Shown piece after piece: positions 35,533 through 47,848 of a stretch of DNA of 64,000 bases. The stretch is from Lantana camara (taxonomy: Eukaryota; Streptophyta; Magnoliopsida; Lamiales; Verbenaceae), in NCBI GenBank assembly GCA_037501455.1, contig CM074863.1, positions 58,571,501 to 58,635,500 on the forward strand, in the 5' to 3' direction. The first letter of the stretch is position 1, and every line of letters starts with the position of its first letter. The notes below the pieces were generated by a model. The model ran no database searches. It saw only the letters and a program-made list of their open reading frames with translations, and had not been told where the DNA came from. The position numbers and the translations under genes were made by a program.

Positions 35533-38500
35533 TGTGACGCCCCGTCCGATAAATCGTGCAAGTATGCGCCACGAGAGAGTTTACTTTACGCACTTATGTG
35601 ATTTAATTCTCTTGTATGTGTTTAATTCCAAACTTTGATTGAAAGTGTGACTTAATTGACTAAAATCCAAAATAGTAAAATAAGAATTCTTGCATGACAA
35701 CTTGGGAATGGAACTTGGATGAATTTAAATTAATTGTTGGAATTGGATTTAAATAGGACTTGGACCTATTTGTGTGTTTTGGGCCTAACTTGAATTAGGT
35801 GAGTGCGGGTCATTCGGGACCAATATGGGCTCGGGAATTCGAATTCGAATTTCGACACCACTATTGGACTTGAATCGGTGATTCGGGTCCAACGGAATTT
35901 ATTTTATATTTTTCGGAAACCATTTAGACTTTAAACCTTTCAATTTGGACTTATTGGGCCGAAAGTCATTTATTTGAGCCCAAATCCTATTCAAGCCTTT
36001 AGCCCCACATTTTATCTTGGAAACCCTAATCTTGACCTAAAACTTTAGCCACCATATAAATAGCTTTATTCCCTTTTCATTTCATTTCAAACCACACAAG
36101 TTAGCTTCCAAGAGAATCATGGAGAAATTTCAAGAGAATATCAAGACTTGAACCATCTTTCATTCTAAGAGCTCATATTCCTTGAATTCTCACTCCTTCA
36201 CAAGACAAGGTAAGCTTTGGATCTCTTTTAAGGATTATTTCATTTCTATTTTTGGATTGGAGCATGAAATTTGTTGGTATGAACTTGAATGATGAGATCT
36301 TGAATTATTTGAGCAAGCTTGTTGGTATATATGTTAAGTAATTATATTAGACTAGAATTTATGCCCTGTTGCCCGTCTTTTTGTTGGTTCCGTGAGTCTC
36401 GTTGGCTGGAAATTTAATTGTTGCCATCATAGTCTTCGTGCTGTTACAAACCTCAAATTATGCGTACAGAAATGATTTTCGGTGGGAACATATTTAATCA
36501 AGGCTAATGGGGAATAGGAACTATCGAATTAAGGTGCAACACATTTAACAATTAATGGTTGAAATGATTACTTTAGAACAGACTTCAACATTCAATTTGG
36601 TGCTTTTGAATTTAAAATGCTGTCAAGTGTACGAAGAAAAATGGAACAATTTGCAGCGTGTTTGTATCTAGGAAACCGTGCCCCTTTGCTTGGAATTAAT
36701 TAAACTTTGCAGTACACATTCAGTAACAAGATGGAATTAAAAGTCAAACTTTTTCCCTCAAACCATTTAAGAGTCGTACTGTTGCTGGAATGAATTTTGG
36801 GTAGCTTGACCCCACGCGGCATTTCCTTCCTTTGAATTTTGGTATGAGTTGTTGTATTTCATTGTCTTGCATGCCAACATTTCATAAATTAATAATAGGT
36901 GTAATGATTGTTTGATTTGGGTGGGTGAACCCCTGTGTCCGTCCGCCACCTTGCTGCCTTCATTCTTTGAATTAGATGTTGAATTCCCAACATTTCAATT
37001 ATTAATACATGCATCAATTAATGTGGGACACACAAAAGGAATAGCATAGCTGATTATCTCATTTCGTTCCTTTGCTGCGTTAGATGAGCATTGAAAACCG
37101 TGACAGTTGTTGCTTGGTTTTGAGATTGGGAAAACATTAAAACACCTTGAAAACTTATGCAGAAATGTGTTGGCTTTAGCTTGTGCATGGAAGTACAATT
37201 ATCCCCAAGGCCCCAAGTGACCACTTGCTTCCTTTTCATTAAATTGGATAATGTGATTCTTGAATTTAAGTTTTGTGAATGCCGCCACTACCTAGTATAA
37301 TCATCGATTAATTTGATCTGTGTGTGTATTAAATATTAAGTTTTGAAATGAATTTGATATGGAAATGAGTCTCGATTTCTTCTTCCTTTTTTTATATTTA
37401 TTATTAATTTATTTCGTTCATCAAACACAAGCTTTACTTTAATGTTAAAATGCATTATTTTAAATATTAATAATATGACTTTAATTTATGTTCTAAACTT
37501 TAATACTTCATTTTAATTAAATAATTTCGTATGAAAGCTTATCCTATGTTATGCTATGTGACCTATGTGAACACTTCATCCCATTTTCCATATCATACAT
37601 CTCTTGGTACGCCGTGCGTCTTACTTGGTTCATATAGAGTTTAAGTCTGGGCTTTTGTATGTCTTGCCACAGAGTTTGGTGGTGCCGGTGGGCCCGAGGT
37701 TTAGAGTGTTTGGCCCTTCACACTCTCAGACTCTACTTTCACGAGGTGAGGTTTAGGATTTTGTATAGTTATGCGACCTATGACCTTAATATGCTGATTT
37801 CAACCCCTGCATGCGAGTATATCTATTATATAAGTATGTGTTGGATATGATATGTTTATGACCTTGTGAAACAACTCTGTTTTGGAAAATTAGATATGAA
37901 AGCATATGTAAGCTGTTTCGGAAAGTTAAGTTATGTTATGATTATGTAGCGAGATTGCCATGAAAGTTGGTATATGTTATGTTATGTTATGTGGATCCAG
38001 GAGCTGGTACGAGTGGAGACCGGCACGGCATAGGGCCGTCGGATAAGCCACTGTGCTAGTTCCATTTGAGATATCATTGCGCGACCTTAGGGCGATGAGG
38101 GAGGCGTGATATCTTGAGCCTTCGGTGTACAGCCGGGGAGGACTCTTGTGGGTTCGCTACCCCTTGAGGGTTTGTATGTATGTTATTGATGGTTAGGGCC
38201 AACGCGTGGCTCTTCCATCATTGGAGTAGAGGATGGATTGATTCTGCTTTATGTTCTGTTCAGTTATGAGGAGTAAAGGTTGGAAGCCCGTACTCGCCGG
38301 GTATATGTTATGAATGTCTGGGATTTGTGAAACGGGATAGGTTTCTCTAAATGGTTTTCCAAACTTATACTATTTTGGGTATTTCAACTGTTTTGGCGTG
38401 CAAAACCCTAATCCCGGTTCATGAGTCCACCCTTATGATATGTGTTGTGCTCTATATATATATTGTGGGTGTGCGTTAGCCCCCTCACTCAGTCAGTTGA

Positions 38501-38997
38501 CTGACACCTCATTTTATCTTTTAGTTGCAGGTTCTTTTGGCTTGAGCTAGGCGGAAGTGAGTCTTCTGAGTCACACTTGTCAGTCTAGTAGGTGTTAGGA
38601 TGCATTTATCGCATACTCTACTTATTTTATGTATTTATGTTTCACATTTGCAGATTATGTTTATGTTCTATTTAGACTTCAACCCGTATGGGGTTAGCAA
38701 ACTAGTATTTGGTTGTTACTAGATATTGATGATATTTATGTTGTTTATTATGTTGGATTATGTATGTCGATATTCGGGATTAGGTATCTATGCTAGTTGA
38801 ACCCGTCACCTGCTTTGCATGTTTTGTTTTAATTGCTTCCGCACTCTGAGTTTTGGTCAAGTTAGATCCGCCTAGCCTAGTGTGTGAGTTAGTCTCCCGT
38901 TCGCTCTGATTCGGATTCGGGCATGGACTTTCATTTCATGTCCCGGGTCTGGGTCATAGTGCGGGGTATGTGGCACTTCTCCGTTTGGGGTGTTACA
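35533..38997 (+). mobile_element. Element C 3' LTR (3465 bp)
   Basis: Same length as the 5' LTR and nearly identical to it. It ends ggtgttaca and is followed by the TSD tgata. The short open frames in the LTR (60-67 codons, mostly on the minus strand) occur in both LTR copies and have no recognisable product. Confidence 0.93.
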
Positions 38998-39002
38998 TGA
39001 TA
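38998..39002. repeat. TSD (tgata), right copy, element C
   Basis: tgata directly after the 3' LTR, matching 27403-27407. Confidence 0.9.
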
Positions 39003-40470
39003 GACCAAGTTTAGCGAGCCAGGAAAGAAATTCTTAAGGGGGAGAGAGCGACAAAAGAGTAAATCTAAATCTCCGGTTGAGGATGAAGGAGTACATCTAG
39101 CGAGAACAACAGAAATACAAGAATTGATAATTACGGAATCCTATCAAATTTGTAAATTTTAGTAATCGAGGAACGAATAAGGCCGAGAGAATTAAAGCTT
39201 CAAGAGTTGTTGGAGGCCGTGTTGATAAGAAGGAAAAGTGTGCTCAATGGGAAAAAACCAAAGTTATCGATCTCTTATGTTGGTGGCGTACCAACTCAAT
39301 CTCCCAAAGGTGGAAAAGGATGAGTTATATTGTGAATTTCAATTTCCGAGTTAATGGAGACGAAGGAATTACAGAAATGATGAAGAGGAATGGATAGAGA
39401 AGCCGATCGGATCACCATATTCCGTGATGGAAAGTGAGAGTCAATTCAACCGAGTGTTGAAAAGTGGATATCTACGAGGTGCGATAACGTGAATGAGTCA
39501 GATTCCGGTTCGTTGGTCGTTTCTTCGTGAAGAGCCGAGGACATTTTAAGGAAATAAACCATAACCTGGGTTAGTAGAAATGAGCTCAAGTTTCTGAGAT
39601 AGAGGGGATAGAACTCGCCATGGAGAGTTAGAGATTGTAATTTGAATTTCCTGGAAGAGTGGTTCGAACAACTAGGAAAGGCAAACATGACTCGTTAGGA
39701 AAAACGAGTTGATCGGGTTAGACAAAGAGACCACTTAAGAATTTGGGAGTGTAAAGAGAGGAAAAGGAATCGAGACCAAGTTACTTGAAAGATGGGATGG
39801 ATTGATGACTGGGCATGTGTATAAGGATAAAAAGAAGGAACTGAAGAAAACAACCCAACGGATGCATTGGCACGGGCAATAAGAGCATAATCATCAATTT
39901 TATTACTTCGGTGAAAGATACATCGAACATTCATGGCATATGCATACATGCAACTTTAATTTGAACAATCTCATGATGTTATATGCCTTAATCACTAATT
40001 GTATTAATTGTTTTTGTATGATACTCGGTGTTTTTGATGTTCTTACCTGTTCCTTGTGTGATTGCTTGTTTATTTTTATTTTGGGGGTTTTCCCTTTTCA
40101 TGTTTAAGAGACAGGGTTCTCTCGCTGTTTGTTTGAGAGACGGGGTTCTCTCATTGTTTGTTTGAGAGACGGGGTTCTCTCATCGTTGTTTACTACTTGT
40201 TCAACTTGTTCTAGCGGTAGTTTATATTTTCGAGGGTTTAGATAGCGGGGAGATAAGGGCCGTGGATGATTCGCAGGATGAGTTTCAATAAACACCGGAT
40301 TGTGTTCGAGGACGAATCTTCTCTACGACGAGTCAAGACCTATTGTTGCTTGAAGACCTTTTATGAACTAATTCCTGACGGGGAGTCGCGAACCCGCGTG
40401 GGATGAACACGGAGAAGTTGTGCTTAGAGTCCAGAACTTGAGGCATTGGACCTGAGGACAGGTCCTTCTC
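39003..40470 (+). mobile_element. Element B internal region, right part
   Basis: Continues B's internal sequence after element C. No clear coding frame. A second decayed gag/protease junction block lies at 39910-39953, so B has this trace twice, on either side of C's insertion. Three GAGAGA/TCTCTC hairpins follow at 40108-40186. An inverted repeat, ggacctg-agga-caggtcc, lies at 40448-40465 just before the polypurine tract. A stray polypurine-like run (aagggggagagag, about 39037-39049) is not followed by an LTR. Confidence 0.7.
40108..40186 (+). repeat. Three GAGAGA/TCTCTC hairpins, element B
   Basis: Units agagacagggttctct, tgagagacggggttctctca and another of the latter, spaced about 32 bases. 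They match the later units of element C's array in design and loop (cggggt), and occupy the same place after the gag/protease trace. Confidence 0.65.
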
Positions 40471-40483
40471 AAGGGGGAGAGGT
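40471..40483 (+). promoter_or_regulatory. Polypurine tract of element B
   Basis: aagggggagaggt directly before the TG of the 3' LTR. Confidence 0.85.
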
Positions 40484-41182
40484 TGTAACTCCCCGTGTTT
40501 TCGTCGTACAGGTACGCGTGCCACACGTGTGAGTTTTGAGAGTTAGAATTCCTTTACATGCTTATTTGAATAATATGTTTATGTGAATTATGTGAATAAT
40601 TGCCTAATTGTTTATGTGATCATTTTTAAATGAAATTTCAATTCTCAACATATGCATAATTTATACATTTCATTTCATAACATATTTTCATATATATATA
40701 TATACATACCTACATAAACTTAAACTAATTTCATAAGAATAATATTTCCATTTCCTTATGCATTTATTCATGAAACATGAATTATATACATGTATACATA
40801 ATCTTTCTATACTAATACACTCACACATGCATTATATATGTATATATAAATGGAGCACTAAGAAATTATATAGATATAATATACATAATATCTTACTTTA
40901 TACATACATAAACATACAAATATATCTTTGACTAATATATCATATATACAATATATTACATACATTATATCATATTTACATTATCACACAAGAACTCTCA
41001 CACACACACTAAATCTCTAACACACTATAAACACACACTTGCTCTCAATCTCTTCACACACACACACTCCAATCGATTTATGCAAGAGGAAGAGAAGGGG
41101 AAGCCAAGCAATCATCATCATCTTCTTCATCTCCATCATTTCATTCCTTCATCTTCCTCATCCCATCCCAAGGTGTGTAAAT

Positions 41183-41236
<54 letters not shown>

Positions 41237-41245
41237 TCATGTGTG
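41183..41245. repeat. TA and TG microsatellites in B's 3' LTR
   Basis: A long (TA)n run passes into (TG)n. More CA-rich tracts lie at 40999-41070 and TG tracts at 41357-41386. Confidence 0.9.
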
Positions 41246-41555
41246 TGAATGTGTGTTTTGTTAGAGATTGACATGATTTAAGTTTAAATTCTTATTCCTT
41301 GATGAAATTATACTAATATATGTTAGGATCTATGATTTTATTTCAAGAATTAGTTGATGTGTGTGTGTATGTTTATGTGTGTGTGTTGATGTGGGCTTGT
41401 GGATTAATACTTGTTTTAATGTGTATTTTGTGTGTTATATCTTGTGTTTTGATGTAATTGTGAGTAATTTTGGTTGGGTTGATGTTTTGGGACGATTTTG
41501 GAGCCTTTCGTTCGAGCCAGATCAGATCCCCTGCTCATTTTTCGGATAGAACATA

Positions 41556-41668
41556 CCCAAACGGGCGTTTGGGTTCTTAGTTCATTCACCAAACGCCCGT
41601 GTACAAAGCTACTGCCTCATCCGAGCCTTTTCAAACTCCCGTTTCTGCTTTTAGACAAATGGGCGTTT
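41556..41668. repeat. Four palindromic AAACGSSCGTTT units in B's LTR
   Basis: cccaaacgggcgtttggg (41556-41573), aaacgcccgtgt (41591-41602), aaactcccgttt (41633-41644) and aaatgggcgttt (41657-41668). The surviving part of the 5' LTR has three of them (about 23348-23432), and one reads aaacgcccgttt, the unmutated form. The A array inserted directly after the first unit. Confidence 0.7.
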
Positions 41669-44424
41669 CTCCCTCATACGAACTTGGATTGACCTGATTT
41701 TTGAACCCACGGAAACCTATTGACGTCTAGAATACTTTGAAATTGGAATTAGCTCAATATAATTTCTATTTTGTGAGTTATAATCATTTTAATTTGGTGT
41801 CACCACTTTTCCGGAAATCTGCACTCCTTCAACTTCGGACCTACGTCGTTTACTCCTCACTTTGAATCAAAAAACGAACCATATATCATTTTAAAGGTCT
41901 GTTTGTCTAGTTTTATATCCAACAAACAAAATCCAATTTCAACTTTTATAACTTAAGATATTCTTGTTTTACCGCAGCTTGCGCATTTCAGAAAATTGTC
42001 CCTTTTTGCCAATCTTCACCAATACCCCTCATATTGCATTCCTTTCACTTCCTTGGCTCCCGTATGTGACTTATATGAATTATATGCTTGCTTAATTGAT
42101 AATTATGATCTTATTTGACACTCCTTGGTCTTTACTTGCTTAAGTTTGATTGTTTGAATCCGTGCTTGATACATGAATTGAATTATTCTGAGTAATTGAG
42201 CATATTAACACGATCACACCATTCCATGAAATTCCTATGCTTCATTTCATATTGAATTATGTTATGACACAAACACCACTTCATAAGCATTGTCTTGCTT
42301 TCTATTTTGTATGTTATCGAGTCTTATCTCAAGAGTACACATAGTTCTCTTTCTTGTACAGCTCATCTCCAGGGTGGAGATATCATGATCCAATAGTCAC
42401 CGGCATAGCTCTTGCTCTTGTATTGTCTCTTGTCAGGTGAGGGTATTTTTGTTCTAGCTATGTAGCAAACCCTATAACCTTATGTGACAATTTTTGGCCA
42501 AAACCCTTATGTGGAGTCATCGAGTAAATGTTTCCTCATGAATTATGAAATGAATTATTATTACTCATGACTTGAATGTTTTGGCTAGATTATGCACATT
42601 GATCATGTACATGTTATTGGGCCCCGAGGAAATATATGAATGGAGACCGATTCGGCATTGGGCCGACGTATAGCTAAGCCATTGCACAAAGTACTCATTG
42701 AGAATCTCTCACGCGACCGTATAGTGTGGAAGGTGAGTTATTCTTGAGCCGATGGTTAACCCATCGAAGTAGCGGGTAGGAGTCATGAGCCCCCGTCTCG
42801 ATGTTGTTATTATTAAATGGTTCGGGTCTGCAAGCCCGACCATTACGGAGGGAGAAGGTTGGAAAATGCTTTATGATCATGTTCATGTATTATGATTAAT
42901 GTCAGGCACCGTGCGGGAAGGCCGGGACACGGATTGCCCAAACGCTTATATCTCATGTATATGTCTCGCATGTATAATTATGTATTGCATGATGACTTAT
43001 TCAAAGTATTATGTTATGTTCATTGTACACGGTCGGAGTTTGGTTGGAGAATTATGCACGCTCACTCGCCGAGCCATTATGATTATTCATGAATTATGGA
43101 TTTAAAGATTTTAATATGAATTAGTCGTAAAGTCCGAGCATAGCTAGACCTTTTCTTACCCTTCTCAGGAACTAATTTCATTTAAAACTTTGCTCAGGAT
43201 TTATGACTTACATGTGCGTCTTTCTATATATGCATAGCTCCTGTTCACTCAATCTTCTAGAGACTGACCCTTCCTTCTCCACTTTTCAGTTCTTGTAGGT
43301 CTTGTTAGGCGGAGGTCGAGTTTTATTTTCCTTATCGAGTCACTTCGAGCCACATTTTACATTGTATGATTTAATGGAAATCCCTTTATGTATTTGGGCC
43401 TGTGTGCCAATTATGAATTATTGTTGATTATTGATTCGGGACAGGTTGCATGCGTAGTTGATCCCGTTGTTAGGATGCATGATAATTTTAATTTATGTAT
43501 TGGAATTGTTGGGCTTGTAGCCATTACTGAATTTTATTGTTGGTATCATTGCTTCCGTATTGCACTCGTCAGTTTGTTGAATTAATTGGTACATGGTTAT
43601 ATTCCGCCTAGCCAGGGAGTTGTTTTTATTTTGTCACCCGTTCGCTATGAGTCCGGTTCATGCTGGATCGTCAATTTGATGCGTGGACTAGACTTGTAGT
43701 GCGGGGGATGTGGTGCCTATCATTGCAGGTGCTACACCAAAGACAACCCAACTCCACACTTCCGCTGCGCCACCCTGATCTCAAACTTCTCGAGACCCTA
43801 TCTCCTCAAATAGCGAACCGGACACAAAGTCCTAGTCGTTCGCCCCCACTTCCCAAATAAAGATTAGGGAGTAGTTTGAGAACTCTCGATCGTCGGCACA
43901 TAGACATGACTACACAAAGTCCATAACGTCTTTCTTATGCCATTACAACCAGTTTTCCCAGAACTTCAAACAACTTCAAACTAAGAGCGGGACAAACTTA
44001 TGACCTTGCACTCCTTAAGGCTTAGGCTACCGTTCTTCTACAAGCAACAAACAACAAACAACAAAGGCCTTCCTTAGTGCCTCGGTTGCAAACAAGGTAA
44101 CCTTTTGTACCTCCGGTTTGGCAAAAGCCGATAGCGTGGGTAACTCTCTTCAACCGCCTCTTCCCACTCAGAAGCATACCTCTTACTCTGAGGTAATCCT
44201 CGGTTCTTCTACGAGGAATATCAACGGGTTAGCCTTCAATCTATTACCCGAAAATATCGTTGAGTCCCTGGCGGACCTTCTGAAAACAACCGCCAACTGC
44301 AACAAGAGCAAAACTCCTTTAAACAATCCCACCGAAAGCAGCTCGACCCTCACAACTCACCAAACACTCACGAACACTCCACACCACAAAAATCTCTTCA
44401 AAAGAGAGTTCACACCAAAAGAAA

Positions 44425-44625
44425 GTAAAGCACATAATGAGTAAGAGCTAGAAAGGAAAAGAAATACGTAACAAGCACAACTAGGAAGGAAAGGAAGCAC
44501 ACTACAAACAAGAACCAAGAAGGGAAAGAAACACACAGTAAGCAAGGACAAGAAGGAAAGCAATTACATAACAAGTGTAACCAAGAACCACCGAAGAACA
44601 AGGAATAAGGGAATAAACACGTGGG
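44425..44625 (-). repeat. Imperfect ~35-bp tandem repeats, element D
   Basis: Four or five units, purine-rich on the plus strand, share aagaaggaaag-like and aacaag-like segments. On D's own strand they are pyrimidine-rich and lie just after the gag/protease trace, the position occupied by the hairpin arrays in C and B. Confidence 0.5.
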
Positions 44626-45849
44626 TTTCCCCGATATTAAAATATGCATGATATGTGATGCAATGAATGCTTCATGTACCGTTCACCATAGTAGTAGTGT
44701 TGAATTCGGTGTCAATTTCTTGCTTTTCGAGAGAATCATCTTGTGCTTTAACCGGGATCTTGCAACCATGAAGTTCTTTGAAGATCTCAAATTCTTGTTC
44801 TTTGGTTAGCTTTCATCATACCTTAAATTTCTCGGTACTTGACTCATTCTCCCACCTTCAGTATTGGAATCCTTCCTTGGTTGATATTGGTAACCTCATT
44901 AAAATCTTCAATTTCCTCCTTCCATGTGATTCGAATTTCTACAATGTGAATATTAAATTACTTCTGGTGAAGGGATATTAAATCCATCTTTGATAATGGA
45001 ATCTTCCTATACTCGACATCGTTGAACTCTTGAATTTTAGGGAATTTTTCTTAATTTAATCTTTCCACCTCAGCATTGAAATCTCCTTTTTCTGACGTTG
45101 TTGACATCTTGAAACCTATCGAGAATTCTTGAAGTTTGGATTCCTTAGTTAATCTTCGAACCCCAAACCGGTCTTTTCTTCACATAAGTAATGGTGAGAC
45201 TGCATCTATTGATTACCCATTCGTTCATAGCCCTTGTGTATTGCATCCTCAGATCATGCACATACTCTTGGAATTCGAAAGTTTGGTCGAATTCCATGCC
45301 TACTTGCTTGCAAATAATTCCAAACTCTAGGATAGTCCTCGAAGGTACCCAATCTTTCAAACCCTTATATGAAATCATCCATCTTCTTACATTCTTCTAG
45401 TTGACATCTTCCTATCATCGAACTTGGAAGGGAGGTGCTTGTAACAAAATCCTCGAATAGAACTCCCTCATAAGAATTCTTCTCGGACTCCTCAAATCTC
45501 AACTCCATTCTCTTGATCACCTAGAACGTGGCCTTGATATCCTCATTTCCAATCGCTTTCGAAGATCAAAATCCCTAAGCCCCTTGTAGCCCGAATATAC
45601 CTATCTCTCATGTTCTTTTCCCCGGTAATACTTGTTGATGTCGAAGGTATATCCTGAAATAAAATACCATTCCAAGAAGATATCGATGCATGCGGGGGTT
45701 TTTAGTGCATGTTCATGTGAACGATTAATACAATTAATATCAAATAATTCACATAAGCGATGTAGTGAATGCAAACAAACACGTAATCCTAAGCCAAACG
45801 ACCTAGATAAACCCGACACGACACAAGAGCTCCGGTTTTGCAACCAAGA

Positions 45850-45861
45850 GCTCTGATACCA
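45850..45861 (-). promoter_or_regulatory. Primer-binding site of element D
   Basis: gctctgatacca on the plus strand is tggtatcagagc on the minus strand, eight bases from the LTR end. Confidence 0.92.
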
Positions 45862-46337
45862 TGCAAGGATGTAACACCCCGGAGCCAAGGGCACCACATC
45901 CCCTGCACCACAGCCCGACATGTGTAACGAAATGGGAACTCCGCCCACGCATCAAGCCATGGCGAATGGGTGACAAACAAAAATCCAACCTAAGCTAGGC
46001 GGTCTAGACCCTAATTAGAGTGCGCAAGAAACATAATCATAGAAGTAATTAATTTAAAAATCAAAGCGGGCTAGCACAAAACATATCTTGTTCTCCATAT
46101 AACACTTGTACAATTTTAGATGCAAGGCAAATATACAAAACTAAATCCCAGGACATAACTAAGTAGCAAATTTATACATATTTCAAAATTAGGAAAATGT
46201 GTAAAAAAGACAAAGTACAATGCGTGAGACTCGAGCTATCCTCAACCACGACTCAAAGGCAACCGCCTAGCTCCAACTCCCAAACGGATACCTGCAAACT
46301 CAAATCAAAGGGGGAAAAAGAGGGAAACAACGAGGGT

Positions 46338-46387
46338 CAGTCCTAGAGACTGGTGAGGGGGCTAACACACACACACATATATATAAG
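46338..46387 (-). promoter_or_regulatory. TATA and CAGTC hairpin in D's LTR
   Basis: On the minus strand a TATA-like run is followed by gttagccccctcac and cagtc-tctag-gactg. C has the same gttagccccctcac between its TATA and hairpin. Confidence 0.55.
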
Positions 46388-47750
46388 AGCAAAGCATATT
46401 CAAAGCTGAAAGAGGTTTACGAACCGGGCGTGGTTTTTTTTTTGCATTCTAAAACATTTAACCATGGTAATAGATATATAAAGAAAGAAGTTTAAGGCCG
46501 AAGGCCAAAATTAAACAAGTTTTAGAGTTTAGAAATCCACCCCCGTTTCACAACCCTAACCAAAAGCATAAACATACCAATCCGAAAGCTTGACTTCCAA
46601 CCCACTTACTCCAAAGAAAAGGTGAAGAGAAAACAAAACGAAACATAAATCAGTCCCACCCCTACACCGTTTGGGGAAGAGAGGTGCCCCTCTCAACCCC
46701 CACACATATACATAACATGAGTTGAGGGATCCCGCCCGCTCCTTCGACGGGCCATGACACATGCACCCGTCGGCATAAGAGAACTCACTTTCCCCTCGAC
46801 CTCCCGAGGTTGAGCCAAGTCTCCCGTATGTGCAGTCGTGTTGATAAGAGAGCCCAGCGACCCCATGGCCGACCCAAGATCACATACCACTTCTCTGGGG
46901 CCCAAACTTACACTTACACTTATCACACGAAGCTTATACACAAGTCATATCATGCTTATGCACACACACTCTTATCAAACCTTTGCAAAGTTAACGAAAA
47001 TAGAGCTTCGATACATATAAAAGCGTTTTTTCAAAGTCTCATGACAAACGGGACAAATCCTACAAAATACGTATCAAACACATATCTATATATATGTATA
47101 TATAAGTCACATGCGGGTTAAAAATGCAAATAAGGTTTTAGGTCATAATAACTATATGGCAAGAAAACCTCACCTTGTCGACCAAACCAAATAAAACGGA
47201 CCAAAAGAGGACTAACAAATCACTTCCTCAACAATCGGAATGGACCTAAGAGCAAAACAAAGAACAAGAGACAAGCTTAGACTCAAAATGAACCATTTTG
47301 ACGCTCGGTGAATGCGTATAAATGCAAGTGATGCGTGTGAAGCTTAACAAGTCAACATATAATGTATACAAGTTCATATCAAATCATAAGTCATATAAAT
47401 CACATCAAACGGATTCATAATTTTCATATGACAAACATATCATATCATACAACATGTTCTGAAAGCATTCGTATCATATAAGGAACAAGGAATAATCATG
47501 CAAGGCGAAGTCATAAACGTACGTTAAAGTAGCATACTTCACATATGAGATCATAATTCAAAAATGAGCAAACAAATCAAGCCATAAATCCATAATATAT
47601 AAGTTAACACATAATTCATCAAGCTAATAATACATACAAGTCACAAACGGCATGAGAGAAGGCAAAGAAAAGCAACGAAATGACTAAAGAAACTCCCCCG
47701 GGGCGCCACCGTGACACATGACACGACGATGTCTAAAACACAAAGGAAAC

Positions 47751-47848
47751 GGACACGGCCGTGTCCGAATTTAATAAAATCAGACACCCAAGTCGAGAAC
47801 ACAGCACGGTCGTGTCATGCTACAGTTCATTAAGGACACGACCGTGTC
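47751..47848. repeat. GACACGGCCGTGTC palindrome cluster in D's LTR
   Basis: ggacacggccgtgtcc is a perfect 16-base palindrome at 47751-47766. Related units are gcacggtcgtgtc (47804-47816) and gacacgaccgtgtc (47835-47848), and a weaker one lies near 47712-47732. The position in the LTR resembles the palindromes in B and F. Confidence 0.65.

Larger units (their letters stand above)
40484..43736 (+). mobile_element. Element B 3' LTR (3253 bp)
   Basis: Starts tgtaactccccg and ends ggtgctaca. It gives the uninterrupted form of the site hit by the A array (cttag at 41576-41580). It contains CA, TA and TG microsatellites, four palindromic units at 41556-41668, and a damaged copy of the CAGTC hairpin near 43248-43265 (caatct...agactg). 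The likely right TSD of B is ccaaa at 43737-43741. Its partner is outside the window. Confidence 0.9.
43737..45869 (-). mobile_element. Element D internal region (part), minus strand
   Basis: Lies between B's 3' LTR and D's 5' LTR and is read on the minus strand. A primer-binding site sits next to the LTR at 45850-45861. A gag/protease junction trace is at 44642-44687 (minus strand ggtgaacggtac...gcattcat). Beyond it are purine-rich tandem repeats at 44425-44625. No long frame resembles Gag or Pol, although plus-strand 44118-44444 and several minus-strand short frames are open. The rest of D lies left of element B, outside the window. Confidence 0.75.

Noticed and set aside
39037..39049. Polypurine tract of another element
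   Set aside because: No TG...CA LTR start follows, and the sequence continues as B internal DNA.
44118..44444. 108-codon plus-strand frame in D
   Set aside because: Opposite to D's orientation, no domain, low-complexity Ser/Thr/Asn-rich tail.
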